NCBI GenBank assembly: GCA_016859345.1
Contig: CM029118.1
Span: forward strand, 26,726,501-26,790,500
Direction of reading: 5' to 3'
Length of the DNA stretch: 64,000 bases
Source: Istiophorus platypterus
Taxonomy: Eukaryota; Chordata; Actinopteri; Istiophoriformes; Istiophoridae
Made by a program: the position numbers and the translations under genes. The notes beneath the pieces were generated by a model. The model was not told the DNA's origin, did no database searches, and saw only the letters and a program-made list of their open reading frames with translations. Below are positions 1 through 12,282 of the stretch, piece after piece (positions within the stretch are counted from its first letter, which is position 1; each line of letters starts with the position of its first letter).

Positions 1-627
1 CATCCTTTCCTATCAATAAGTCATTATCTGAGCCATGGCACTGATGGGCATCCTGGAGCCTCACTACAGCTCAGACAGAGAGAACTGAGGGGCAGGAGGA
101 GGTTTCAGCACAGGACTGCTGCCTATGTATGAGGTGTTATTCATGCCACAGCAGGACCATCACAACCCACCTTAGATGGACATTCAGACTGAAACTAGTG
201 CTACATTTAACAAATGGTCAATATCTGTTCTTGCAGGTCCTGGTCTAAGAATGAAGTATGATCCAAGACAAGGGTATAATTCAAGGGACAGAGCAACGGG
301 GGATCACCCCTTGTACTTTGAAAATCCTAATTTTGTCCCTCCCCCCACTTTTAAAGTTTCAATTCTCTTTACCTAGCAACCTCTGCAATGTTGCTATAAT
401 GAAGATGAATGAAGATTTGATTTTGCAAAACTATTGACACACTGACTCACCTTCACTTACAGCAGTGAGTTCATATACATGAGCAGTAGCAAGTACTTTC
501 TTTTTTTGCCCTGAATTTTGCCTCTCTGACAACATATACTTACCCCTGTCTTCTTGATAAAGGTTGTTGGGACTGAACGCAGAAATTGCTCCAGGCTGTG
601 AAAAAGGTGTTCCATCTCCTCTGTATG

Positions 628-662
628 TTTTTTTTTTTTTTTTTTTTTTTTGGGGGGGGGGG
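628..662. repeat. poly-T followed by poly-G homopolymer run
   Basis: About 24 T residues run directly into about 11 G residues. On the minus strand this reads as C-run then A-run. Such junctions are prone to length errors in assembly. Confidence 0.9.
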
Positions 663-690
663 TAAGACAAGTAATTTAGACTTGACAAGT

Positions 691-723
691 ATTTATTCAT
701 TTATTTATTTATTTATTTATTTT
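691..723. repeat. (ATTT)n microsatellite
   Basis: Seven to eight tetranucleotide units of ATTT with one interruption, just right of the homopolymer run. Confidence 0.9.
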
Positions 724-2849
724 ACAAGATTCTCCACTAGAATTCGACACCAACCATATAGCAGTGAAGAACCATACTCTGTGCTATAAAGGTGGAAATA
801 CAACCTTACTTGTTATACAGTATATGGTCTCTGTCAAAGAAATTAAAAATAATTATAGGGTTAGTACATTAATAATCCTGTAATTACATGGTATAGTCAT
901 TTTTAAAAAAAAATACTACCAGTCATATGGCAAGTATCAATGGACAATCAGTGTCATCCTAATTCTAGTCATTTAGTAGATTGACAGAAATGTATATAAA
1001 TGCCAGACACAGAATTCAATGTATTTATTTATTTTGATTGAATAACTTGTGAATTCATTGTTTCTCTTCTCACTTCTGAAACCTAAACTATTGAACCAGG
1101 AATTTCAGTTGTGATATGAACTCCCATTGACATCATAACTGTAAATTCAGTAAATTTTTTTAGGTTTGAACTGGGAACTTCAGTATCTGAATCAACAAGC
1201 TTGTGAAAAATGACAGACTGCAGCTGTGTATTTGAATATGGCTGATACATATCTATTCAACACTGCATATCTTCTGTTACTGTGTAAATATAAGTATCTT
1301 ACTGGACAAAGTTTTGACAGGTACCCAATATTAAATTGTTTAGGACATCCCTAACTTGTACTGTTTATTTGTGATCATAGAGACAGAGGATAAAACTTCC
1401 AGAGTTTAATATTCCTGCACCATGGTCTTATCAACTGCTGTGAAGAGCATTGGTGTCTGATAACTCTCTAAACTCATGAATGTGCTGAAACTGACATGGA
1501 GTGACCAGTTAGAGAAAGGATGTATCACTCTGTTGGAGTTGTTGGAACAGCAAAACGATTTAGTCCGCTCACAGTGTTACAGAATAGAGCTTTTTCCCTC
1601 AAAAATGACCTTTGGCTGAAGACAGATAATGGCTGCAGAGAGCACATAAAAACCAAGAACAGACACTTTTCATTTTGAAATGTCATCAAGTTACCAGGGA
1701 ATTAGAATGAATGAGTGACAACTGATATGACCTGCCGCTTGCGATGTCATTTTATGCAATGGTGAGTCTGCATTTGATCAACTTTATTTTAGCCCCCTTT
1801 AAAATATCCTGGTATTCCTGATACCAACCCTTCGGATCAACTTAGGACAGGGAGCAGGAATATGGCTGAAATTTAATTCAATTCACAGATGCAGTGACGA
1901 ATAAAATGTATTGTTGCTTACAACTTCTCCAATGCAGTGGTGCTTTCAAAATTAAGATGGTTGTGTTTTTACACATAGTGTTGGTCCGTACATGTCCTAG
2001 AAAAGAAGTAAGTGCAAAAGAATGTTGATTCACTCCACATGCAGCCAGCAAATAGCCGGACAAAAGCTGGACCTTGTTGTGACATTAACTGCCCCCCATA
2101 CACCCACAACTTCCCCACTAAGCCTCTCAGCACCGTCTCCACCATCAGCTCAAATTACCATCCACCTCTAATTGATATGAACAATAACAGAAGAAAGCTT
2201 GTTAATGGTGAGCATAATTATCCCAGACAAAAGGCCAAACACTGCAAATCACACTTTACAACAGGAGTGAGCAGAAGGCGACGTCTGGGCTGCAGCCAGT
2301 GAACAGGGAGAGATATTTCACTACAGATATCCATCTACCACCTGAATCACATTTCATTACTGGGTCACCCATTAAACAGAACACTGGACTCCAAAAGCCC
2401 CAATTTCACAGTCAAATACACAGAATGGCCATCTTTCTGTCAGTAGACTTAATGCATAGGCGTGTAGTGACTATATATGTGTGTGGAGGCATGCTATATA
2501 ACTACTTACCTAATGAAATATATTCAAATTTCAGATTTAGATATTAAGCAAATCACAAGTCAGAAAGGGTTTATACATGAAAGCACTTTTGTTGTGCTAT
2601 AATCTTTTTAATTTATGCTTTACCTTATGTGGAGTCCCTACTTGTGTGTAGACTAGTTTTTATCATCAGGTACATTGCATTCAGTTCAACAAGAAAAAGC
2701 TCCAGCCTGCTGGAGACGCTAAATGAGGTAGACAAGGCTTAAATCCTCCACTGTGTTGATAACTGGCTCACCACTCTCTATTTCTAACACACTGCTGAAA
2801 GATGGAGGGTTAACTATCAGCTATAATGTGTAACTGAAGATCAGCTTTC

Positions 2850-3056
2850 CCCCGCGGCTCCAGTACTCACCCACACAGCCCCCCACCCCCCCGCCGCCTA
2901 CACCACACTACCCCCTCCTCCCCCATCCCATCCCTTCCTCCCCTCCCAGCATCCCCCGCTGCTGTTGTTGGGGTGGTCTCTGCTTCTGCTGTCACCAAGC
3001 CGCTGGTCTTCCAGCGCCTCGCTCTCTACCTTTTTTTTTTTTTTTTCCGCTCTCTT
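2850..3056. other. C-rich pyrimidine tract region
   Basis: About 200 bases dominated by C and T on the plus strand, with runs of C, CCT-type triplets and a terminal run of about 14 T. No coding signal. It may form triplex or unusual structure, but nothing in the sequence assigns a function. Confidence 0.5.
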
Positions 3057-3738
3057 AGGCGTCACAAGATTACTGAAGCAGTGCTGACATCTCTATCAGG
3101 CTGACCTAACACTCTGCCCTTTTCCTCCCACCCTCCATCTCCTCTCCTCCTCCCCCTGCACTCCGGGATCCATCACACTCAGGCTTCAGCCTCTCACTAC
3201 CACTGCTATTACACATTAAAGAAATGCTAAAAGGGGAAGACAAAAACAAAGAACGTATTGCATGAAAAACACAACAGTAACAATACAAGTTTACCCTCTC
3301 TAACAGACAGCACATGACACAAACTTTACTGTTGCCAGACCTTGGTGGTGATAAATTACATGCTCTAAGTCCTTTCAAAGAGTTAAATCCAGACTGTCTC
3401 AGTAGTTTAGTTTAACCTTAACAGGGACCTTTTACTCATATTATGTTCATACTCACACATTCATCAGTTTTGTCTTGTTTTTATTTTTCATCTTTGTTTT
3501 AATCATAGTTCTGCAATAATATAGATATGCCAGGAATATATTCTTAAGAGGAAAAATTCCAAAGAAATCAAATCAAATCTAAAAAGTGCTTGTATTAACA
3601 CTTCCCTGCTGAGTTTTGTCCACTTACACATACTGTACTTGCAAGAAAATATACACCCATTTCTGACTCGTCACTGATTCTCAAAATGCACAGTAAGTTT
3701 AATAACCTTGAGATATGACCAATATTCGCACAAAAATG

Positions 3739-4152
3739 GTGGTGGAAAGTAAATATCTACAATCAATGTACTCATTTCCATTTCATGCACTCTATTCCTC
3801 TGCACCTTTACGCTGATTTGACAACTGTAGTTACTAGTGATATTAGAAATAAAGATTTTTCATAGAAAACATATGAGGTTATAACATATAATGCATCATT
3901 ACAGATCAAATAACCCAACAGATTATAAAATGCTTTAAATTTGCTCCATCTCAGTCAACTACAACAGTAAAATGATGTTTATACATGAATGCATTAGTTA
4001 TAATAACCCAGTAATATAATATTTAATAGTATAACACTCACATGGGTAATTTGGTGAATTCCCAAGCAAGATGTTCAACTTTTTTTTATTTGTAACAGAG
4101 TATTTTTATATTGTGACTTAAGTAAAAGATCAGAATACTTCTTACACCACTG
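3739..4152 (+). mobile_element. MITE-like non-autonomous DNA element, near full length
   Basis: The left end reads GGTGGTGGAAAGTAA and the right end, read on the opposite strand, is CAGTGGTGTAAGAAGTATTC, giving imperfect terminal inverted repeats about 410 bases apart. The interior is AT-rich, without coding capacity, and carries phrases typical of an abundant fish repeat (ACTTAAGTAAA close to the right end, a GACAACT/AGTTACTAG segment near the middle). Related copies lie at 37256 and 53446. Family assignment is from memory. Confidence 0.65.
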
Positions 4153-4839
4153 CAGAAAATGGCTTCTATTTTAGTCTTCATTCCTCTTTCATCCATATGG
4201 CATAACTTTGGTTTTAGTCTGGCTTTGTTTTTCTGTTTTACTAGGATGTTGAACACATATAATGGGACTGATTTTGCATATTTGCGCTTTAGAACTTATT
4301 TTGTGTCCTTTTCCGCTTACATGCTCTCAGATTAAAAAGCTAACCAAGGACAATGACCCAGTCCACTTTTTATCCCTCACAGTGGCTTTGATTAAATGAT
4401 TTGATTAAATGTGCATTCGTGCTGTGAAAGGGCTCATGCATATGCATAAAAAACAATTCAAAATATTCTCAAGTGTATGTACTGTATTATAGTATATGTA
4501 CATTCCCTGAGACTGCATGTACTTCATCCCTACTAGGGAAACTAGAGCAGCCATCAGACAGACAATGATTGTTACATCATCTGTAAAGCTGATGTGAATC
4601 ATTCCAAACATAATGTCTGCATTTAATTGCTCTATGTCATGACAGTGACATTTGCAGAGTGATATGTATAGGCTTTCCTTCCATATGTCTTGCATTGTCT
4701 GCACCCTGTGCATCAGCTTGTGCGGCACTAATATTAGCTGTCACTGTGTCTCTGCTCTGGTTTAAGAAAAGAAATGCCTACTGAATAAAGTGATTCTAAT
4801 TCTGGTCTTTTCAGACACATGACCAGTCTCCCTTTTCAT

Positions 4840-5780
4840 ATGTTATATTGAATTTCCCCCCGCTGAACGCTGTCCTTGCCCACTGGCTGCATTCATCGAA
4901 TCACCCCCCAGAGTTAGCTTTTGAGATTTGTGAGGGGAATGATTTTCATCTGCAAATAAACTGCTGTTCTTGATAGAATTCTTCTGTTGGTCCATCCTGA
5001 GTGTTGTTATTAAGCAACCTAAAATGACACAGTCTGCTGGGGGGCCTGCCAGTGGAAAGATGCTGTCCATTAGCTGTCAACAATGACCACTGGGTCTACT
5101 CTCCCATGGGACTGGCAAGCAAGGCATCGTCTCATCCTGAGTCTGGCTGAGAGATCACACAGGCCCCATTGTCTCAAACAGCCTGGGGTCTTATTGTAGC
5201 AGCGCCTCTGGGAAAGGACGAGCCTTCACGTCTGTGGTCTGTTAGAGAATGGGCTTTCTTCAGGCTAAGGCCATGAAAACTGTAAGAGATGAATCTAGGG
5301 ACTACGGAGTAGATTTGGACTAGGGGCACCCCTCCTCAGACAAGTTTGGAGTCCCCATCCAGACCTCCCTCTCCCTCTCCTAGCGCTGACCTCCCTTCTC
5401 CACCTCTGTTTAATAATGCCTGGGCCTTGGTCATTATTTTGGGCAGATGGAGACGGGGGCAGGCAGTGAAAGGAGCTGGTGTCACTCCTGAGGAGAGGAT
5501 GGTAGGGATGACAGAGAAGAAAAAGCGAATCAGAGAAAAGATCAAAAGCAGAAGCTCGCCTTTCACTTGCCTGAAAGCGCTAAAGAGGATAAGGAACGAT
5601 CGGGCCTGGGGTCTGCTGTCCTCTCTGGCAATTAGACTCAGCTGATGGAGAGAAAGGCGTGAATGGCAGGGTTCAAGGCCCTCTCTAGGACTCACACAAC
5701 GGGAAGGAGTTTTTTCCCCGACGCCTCCTTTATCTTCCTCTCCTTTCAGAGTGTCAGAAATGCAGCTGAAATATCTCTCC
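4840..5780. promoter_or_regulatory. candidate conserved non-coding block (unproven)
   Basis: This stretch is richer in GC and less repetitive than its AT-rich surroundings, and contains compact motifs such as GTCAACAATG (SOX-like) near 5075. It has no splice-consistent coding structure. It lies in the position where regulatory elements would be expected next to mctp2. No alignment was possible, so this is a suggestion only. Confidence 0.2.
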
Positions 5781-6855
5781 AAAAAGACAGCACAATCCCC
5801 AATGACAAACCTTAATCACAGTGGCTGATGAGATGGGGGGGGGGCACGTTCTTTTCACAATTCAACATCTCAACACTTTATATGAGGCCAGGATTTAGGG
5901 GAGGTGTTGTAGGTTTATAAGTGATAATTACATTGAGGATATTGCAGTTCATATTTTCAGAGAATATATTACATCCAGTGTATAATGTTAAATACCAATA
6001 AAATAATATATTTTTCATAACATTCTAAGGTATATCTAGATGTTTTCAAGGGCTGGGGATATCTGAAGTTAAATGAAAATCCTCTATATGGCTTAGCCCA
6101 TTCATTTTGAAATGAAGAAAACTGAGTAAACAAGAAAATAAAAGGTGCTAAACTTAAAAAACTTGAAAACCTAAAAAATCCAGAGCACCAAACTAATAGA
6201 CAACAAATCCAATGAAAAGGCGTAATGAATTAGCATGCAAAATATGTCGCTGGTATACACTCTGAGTGTCTCTGATGGAGGGGCAGCCATGAAGGTTTTC
6301 ATACAATAGCCTGGACTGTTTCATACAATTTACTATTCTTTTTATTTATTTATTTATTTTTGACTAGGGAGACGTCTCAGGCATGGCCACAGCAACATGT
6401 CCCACAGGAACCTATTACCATCTTCTACATATTCAAGGGTTTCAATAGGCTGTCTATCATCCTCACAGAGGGACAAGGAGCTTTTGCTACAACTATAACA
6501 GCTTGTCATAAAAGTTGCCAAGGGATTTCAATTACACAGGTCATCAAAGAGCCAGGGTACAGTATTTGGGTCACGCAAATTTAACAACTTTAATTTTAAC
6601 ATGTACGTTTTGATAAAGGTTGTGAAAAAGTCATTTGTAAAGCAAAAAAAACATAAAAGCAGCTGAGGTAAGTGTATCTGAAGAGTAATTTGACACACAA
6701 ACAAGACAAAATGGACAAAGAAAAAGTTTGGGGAATTAGATGCTATGTTTAAAAAGTGGGTTTGTCAGTGGGGTCCTCCCTCCAGAGGTTTATTTAGGCC
6801 TAGGAGCACTGACCCCAGCCCATAATCCTCCTGCAGACACACCTGTAGAGGAGCG

Positions 6856-6862
6856 TATAAAG
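6856..6862 (+). promoter_or_regulatory. TATA box of the hatching enzyme gene
   Basis: TATAAAG lies 83 bases before the ATG at 6945, in the context GAGCGTATAAAGACC. Transcription would be expected about 30 bases downstream, near 6885-6890, giving a short leader of about 55-60 bases. A compact TATA promoter fits a strongly induced, tissue-restricted gene. Confidence 0.75.
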
Positions 6863-6944
6863 ACCCTGGACTGCACCCAGCCACAAGTCAAGCTCCGAGG
6901 AGTCTCTCCACAGAAGCTCCACAGCCTCCTGACCGAACCTGACG

Positions 6945-7729
6945 ATGACTCCCTCCGCTAGCCTGCTGCTGCTGCTCCTGCTCGGCCTCTCTCGGGCTCA
7001 TCCCCTCCAGGAGGAAGGAGGCGAAGAGGAAGCCCCAGACACCATCGACATCACCACCAGGATTCTGACTTCCAACAACGCCACCGACGAGATCCTGCTG
7101 GAAGGAGACCTGCTGGCTCCCAGAACCAGAAACGCCATGGTGTGCTGGTCCCAGAGCTGCCTGTGGAGGAAAGCCTCCAATGGCTTGGTGATGATCCCCT
7201 TCACCGTGAGCGGTGAGTTCAGCAGCTGGGAGTGGCAGAAGATCGACAGCGCCATGAAGTCCTTCCACAGCAGTACCTGCATCCGCTTCGTCCCCCGTCA
7301 GAACGAGTACGACTACATCAGCATCGAGAACAGAGCCGATGCTTCTCCTCTCTGGGCAGAGAGGGAGGCAGACAGGTGCTCTCTCTCAACAGGCAGGGCT
7401 GCCTCTACCACGGCATCATCCAGCACGAGATCAACCACGCTCTGGGCTTCCAGCACGAGCAGACCAGGAGCGACCGCGACTACTACGTCAGGATCAACTG
7501 GGAGAACATCGACCCGCAGATGGCCTACAACTTCTACAAGCAGTCCACCAACAACCTGAACACTCCCTACGACTACTCCTCCATCATGCACTATGGAAAA
7601 ACAGCCTTCTCCATCCAGTACGGCAGGGACTCCATCACCCCCATCCCTGACCCCAACGTCCAGATCGGCCAGAGGCAGGGCATGTCCTACTGGGACATCA
7701 TGAGGATCAACATGCTCTACGGCTGCTAA
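6945..7729 (+). CDS. hce: hatching enzyme, high choriolytic enzyme (HCE)-type astacin metalloprotease, intronless, with a single-base frameshift
   Basis: Astacin-family (M12A) zinc protease of fish hatching-gland cells, secreted to digest the egg envelope. From the ATG: a signal peptide with a run of seven Leu (residues 1 to about 19), an acidic propeptide containing LEGDLL, the segment that carries the inhibitory Asp in astacins, then a mature domain starting near NAMVCW. After the shift come the zinc motif HEINHALGFQHE (7424-7459), the Met-turn SIMHYG (about 7583-7600) and the end MLYGC. The frame from 6945 is open only to about 7340. At 7332-7342 one base is missing relative to the family, and the rest (CFSSLGREGG onward) continues in the next frame to TAA at 7727-7729. 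With that base the length would be about 261 residues, typical of HCE. No other lesion is seen, so this is either a very young pseudogene or a sequence error. The absence of introns agrees with the known intron loss in teleost HCE genes. Confidence 0.9.
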
Positions 7730-7856
7730 CAACGATGCTTCTGATCAAAGTTATCATTCAGGAAAACAGATTATCTCAATGAAGGGGGCATATATACTGT
7801 AATAATAAGTCTATTAGGGTGTGAAATATCTGTTCTGTATTTTGACTTGCAATTGA

Positions 7857-7862
7857 AATAAA
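7857..7862 (+). promoter_or_regulatory. polyadenylation signal of the hatching enzyme gene
   Basis: AATAAA lies 128 bases past the stop codon at 7727-7729, giving a short 3' UTR. T-rich and GT-containing sequence follows, as expected downstream of a cleavage site. Confidence 0.7.
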
Positions 7863-8246
7863 TTCAAACAAAAGATGATTTTAATGTTTCTAGTTTTGCT
7901 TATAAAACTTATGTCTCTTATGTAATCCGTTCACTCATCCAGTACATTGGTAAAAGTGCAGACTCCCATAACATAAGACTCTGAGGCTGAAAAGAAAACC
8001 TTGACAAACTAATCTTACTAGATTTTCATTAAGGGGTTCTGGTAATAATCTTTATTATTATTATTGTCATTCTTTTTGCCAACAAATCCAATGAAGAGAT
8101 GCAAACAAACCAGGGATTGGTCCTTCTAACAAATATTATATATATAAGCCTGATGTAGCTTATTGCTCTGTGCCATAGAGGTCCTCTGTTTCTAGAAACC
8201 ACTGAAGTCACATCAATTTGCCAATCCAACTTACACTGTCCTTCTG

Positions 8247-8254
8247 TATGTATA

Positions 8255-8301
<47 letters not shown>

Positions 8302-8318
8302 ATATGTATGCATGGGTA
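8247..8318. repeat. (TA)n/(TG)n compound microsatellite
   Basis: A mixed tract of TATG, TGTG and a central run of about 12 TA units. Confidence 0.9.
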
Positions 8319-10379
8319 TATAAATAAACAAATAGAAATATAAAACGGTATTAAAAACTAACTTTTACATCAATGACATAATATTAGTAGTTAAATATTA
8401 TCCAGTTTATTATATTTGGAGGAATACATTTGGAATATGATATGAGGAGTCCATGTAGGGGACCTTTAGTTTATCTGACAGGCCCGTAGAGGTACATTTC
8501 ACACTGGAACCAGTACACTAGAGTACCAAATACATATTCATCCACAGCTGAAAACAGTCCCTACAAAAGCACTACGCACTAAAAAAAACAAAAAAACAAA
8601 ACCACAGTGCCCAGGAAATTATTCTGCCTTTTTTAAAAAAAAGCTGAAACTAAAAATATGCATCCTCATCGGAAATCAGTACATTTGAGCCTGAGTGCCA
8701 CCAGCCGGCAGGGGAATTTCCAAAAGTAATGTGAGACCGTTTGATTTTTTCATGGGGTTTATTGACACTAACCAAAATATTATTTTTTTCCAGTCTTATC
8801 ATTAAAGATAATACAAGAAAATTCACAAGAACATTGCTTTTCTGTAAGTTTATTATTATGACTACATTATTCTAATGCTGTAGATGTTATTTTTATATTT
8901 GATATTTAAATGTTTTGATGTAGTTAATTTAAATAATTATACAAAGGAATGAGTGAATCACACATCCTGAGGATCAGTAGATCTTGCCTGTTGAGGAGAG
9001 CAAAAGCTGTAGACAAAAATAAACACTTGAAAAGATTTAAATATGGCAACAACCAGAAAAATTGACTGTGAATGTTCCAGTTTCTTGGAGGGCAGTATGA
9101 GCTCTGCTGTCCTGTGCAGAAAATTACCATGTAAATCAGGTGCACTCTGTGTCACTTTAAACTTTTAATAGATTTAAACCTGAAAGTGTGTGATTCTAAA
9201 ACAATTTTGGGGAGAAAGACTGTCGATAACAAATAATATTCGGGTGCCTCAAACAAAACACATAGTAAAACAACACACCGACAAAAGGACAACCTGATAT
9301 CTGTATGTAGGTCTCTCTCACAAAATCATTTTGCATCTCCTCTGTCAATCAGAGCTCTTGGCTGTTTCTAGCCTCTGGCCCTTCTGGATCAAGGGCTTTG
9401 ATGTTGGCCTTCTCTGGGACAGCACAGTCAGTACATACTGTGTCTGTGATTTACCTGGACCCAGATTCCCCACAGGACTGTTACCGCTGTAGGCAGTGGT
9501 GGGTGGTATGTGGAATTTCCACCTGGTCAGAATCATGCTCATTACTGAGACGATGTACAAATAATGATTTTTGTCCGAAGATGAAAACTTGTGAGAAAAA
9601 AATATTTAAAAATCAATACTTATGATGAAAAAATAGCTGATCACAAATGAAACCATTCCTGTTGTTGTAGGATAGTAGAAAACACAAGTCTTTAGCTGAC
9701 AAAATTAAAACTCTAAAGACTGATCTTTTGAAGGAAGAATCAGCTATTTTTGGACATATGCTTATTTGCTTCCTTGCCAAGATTTAGAGGAGAAGATGAC
9801 TCTTGTACCTGTTCACTAAATACCAAATGTGAACTAAGCCTGTCTTAGAATAAAGACTGGAAACAAGGGGAAACAGCTAGTCTGTCTGTCCAAAAGGAAC
9901 TACACCTGTCTAGCAGAACCACTTAAGCTCACTTATTAACATGTTAGATCTAATTTGTTTAATTTGTACGAAAACTGAACTGTAAAAATCAATCGTGGTT
10001 TAACAAGTATTATGTACTGGTCTATTTCTTGGCTAGACACAGTGACTAACTAGGGTCTCTGCCTATTGCTTGGCAACCCCACTGTGATGACAATAATGCA
10101 ACTTGCCTTTTTTTATACTTTGGTTTTCACTTTGACGGACTCTATTAACTTTGGATAGAGCAAGGGAAGCAACTTCCTCTTGCTTTCAGTCTTTGCACTC
10201 GGCTAAGCTAAGTGACTGTTACCTGTAGCCCCATATTTGCTAGACATGAAAGGGACATCAACATTACTGTCTAAAGTGAATAAGCAACTAAATTGTCCAA
10301 CTGAAAAAAAAACTGAGATGGTGATTTGTTTTCCCTGAAAAAAGGACTGCCATGGAAATAATTACTACATTTTAGATCC

Positions 10380-10590
10380 GCCGTATTTATTTTCCTGATT
10401 GAAACCTCAAAGTTCATTCAACGGTGCATTCAGCTGCTCAGGTCAAACTCTTCCCCTCAACCCTGCAGTCTGAAAAGTTTTTCTTTATTAGAACACATTA
10501 GCGCTTGTTAGCGAGAGGTCAACATAATGATAATGATGATTCTCATTATCAGAACAATTTCCTGATCATTACACATCTGCTCCGATGAGT
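10380..10590. promoter_or_regulatory. candidate conserved non-coding element (unproven)
   Basis: A non-repetitive block with several compact transcription-factor-like words: GAGGTCAAC (nuclear-receptor half site), TAATGATAATGATGATT and CATTATC. It resembles developmental enhancers in texture but has no coding signal. It lies downstream of mctp2. The assignment is by appearance only. Confidence 0.2.
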
Positions 10591-12276
10591 ACTGATGTTT
10601 GGGAAAAGACAAGACAGTGAAGAAGAGTGATGATATATTCCTCACATTCTACAAGCAACTGGATACCTGACATGATCTCAACAGTGATTTGATTGGAATC
10701 AGGTCTCATACTGAAGCTTAACCACATTTCTGCTTTTATGCAATGTTCTATTCCATTTCCACTAAAATGAATGTATAATCATATGTAGAATTCAGCGTCC
10801 ATACAATTTGAAACAAGCGGCCAGAGTCTGAAGGTGAATTGAACAGGAATTGTGTCATAGAAATACGAACAAAGTGAGCCACAAACCGGCCAACTGGTCT
10901 ATCAGTGTGAAAGCAGCTTCCTGCTGCTCTGCAGTTTGCACACTGGCAAAGGCTCATGTTTGGAACCAGTTAAACACAATGTTGCCCATTAGACCCCTCC
11001 ATAGCATCTGCACACAAACACATACAAATAGTCAATGCTTTATGTAGTTATTAATGTCTCATAGAGACTTAATAGATAATAATGGACATTCACACCCTCG
11101 ACAGAGCTTCATATGAGCTCCTGTCTCTGCACACACTCACACACTGAGTGTTCTCAGGTCCAGTATTGAGTTGTAACAAGTCTTCTGAGACCTATCAGCC
11201 ACTGTATTTGTGGCTCATCAGAATGCATGTGCCACATCACATTAGTCCCCACGTGTGAACCATGATTTTACTTGGTAATTTTGAAGCATCTCACTGCCTA
11301 TACATATTCATGCCCAGCCTATAAGTGTCAAATTGAGATGTCCTTCCAGTGTCCTTGACAGCGGGTTATTAATATTGAATACATAAGTCAACATTATGAC
11401 TAGATGAAGAGATATACAGGTCATCGTCTGCCATGTTCTTCACACCCGCTGTCTCAAGACAATTGGACAAATGATCATATTATTTCATAGACTTTAGCAT
11501 TGTGTGGGATTTTATGTATATACTGCATTAGTTTGTGTCTCTAGAGGAGTTGTTATTTCATGTATTTAGATAACAAACCTTCTAGTGTTAACATACATTT
11601 ATTATACTCAGAATACTGGCATCCTATAATCAGTATCTATAATCAGTCAATCATCAATTACTTTCATATGTAGGGCATTTATATAGGATTTGATGCAGAA
11701 ACCTGCCAATTCTTACTGTACTTAATGAGAGAAGTTTTCCCCAATTTTACTCATTTCTCATTTAAGAGGCTGCTGACTGAGAGCCCACGTGTTCTGACTT
11801 AAAAGCCATAAATCCCAGGGTATTACTCTGAACGCCAACATCTTAACCATTCCAATTCTACAATCCTTAAATTGGTGCAGCTGTTGTTGCTTGTGGCTGG
11901 TTTAAAATCCTCCTCCTGCTCCTGAGTGCAGTGCAGTGCAGCCCTGGTACCGGAGCTTTGTCTGGCTGCTGAGCTTGATAGGATGCTGGCTGCAGGCGTC
12001 TCGTCACAGCAGCCGAGAGGAGGTCGCAGAGGTCCTCCTGCTTGTGGCGACGCCCAGGGGCCATCAACACAGCGGGGAGCCCTGGTGCCGGTGAGGTCTT
12101 GAACAGCCTCGCCTTGGTTCATGAAAGCCTAATGAAGAGAGGGGGCCCGGAAACTGTGCTGCACGACACCCACAATCCCACAGCACAGGAGCATGGCAAG
12201 GATGAAAACAGCGTAAAGGGGAATTCAGAGTGTTGCAGAAAGGCAGAGAAAAGATGCTACACTGTGTGACTCTGCA

Positions 12277-12282
12277 TTTATT
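12277..12282 (-). promoter_or_regulatory. mctp2: candidate mctp2 polyadenylation signal
   Basis: TTTATT on the plus strand is AATAAA on the minus strand, about 920 bases past the mctp2 stop. It is the clearest signal I noticed in that interval. If used, the 3' UTR would cover about 12255-13197. Confidence 0.35.

Larger units (their letters stand above)
1..6850. other. intergenic, gene-free stretch left of the hatching enzyme gene
   Basis: No open frame here shows a recognisable domain or a chain of phase-compatible exons; the longest frames (for example about 150 codons on the minus strand at 5336-5782) are of biased composition. The stretch holds simple repeats, one MITE-like element and a GC-richer block near 4.8-5.8 kb, each listed separately. 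In human, the DNA flanking MCTP2 is a gene desert rich in regulatory elements near NR2F2, so enhancers are plausible here, but that is inference. Confidence 0.6.
7863..12276. other. intergenic DNA between hatching enzyme and mctp2 (tail to tail)
   Basis: AT-rich, without recognisable exons. It contains a TG/TA microsatellite at 8247-8318 and one block at 10380-10590 that looks unlike background. A GC-richer stretch at about 11870-12180 has overlapping open frames on both strands but no domain or splice structure I recognise. Confidence 0.55.

Noticed and set aside
5336..5782. Long overlapping open frames on both strands (99 and 148 codons)
   Set aside because: Biased, Pro/Ser/Lys-rich composition on both strands, no domain, no splice partners; frames kept open by composition.
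7232..7650. Separate second protein starting at the ATG at 7232 within the hatching enzyme
   Set aside because: Its first part is out-of-frame nonsense; only after about 7340 does it match astacin, so it is the downstream half of one frameshifted gene.
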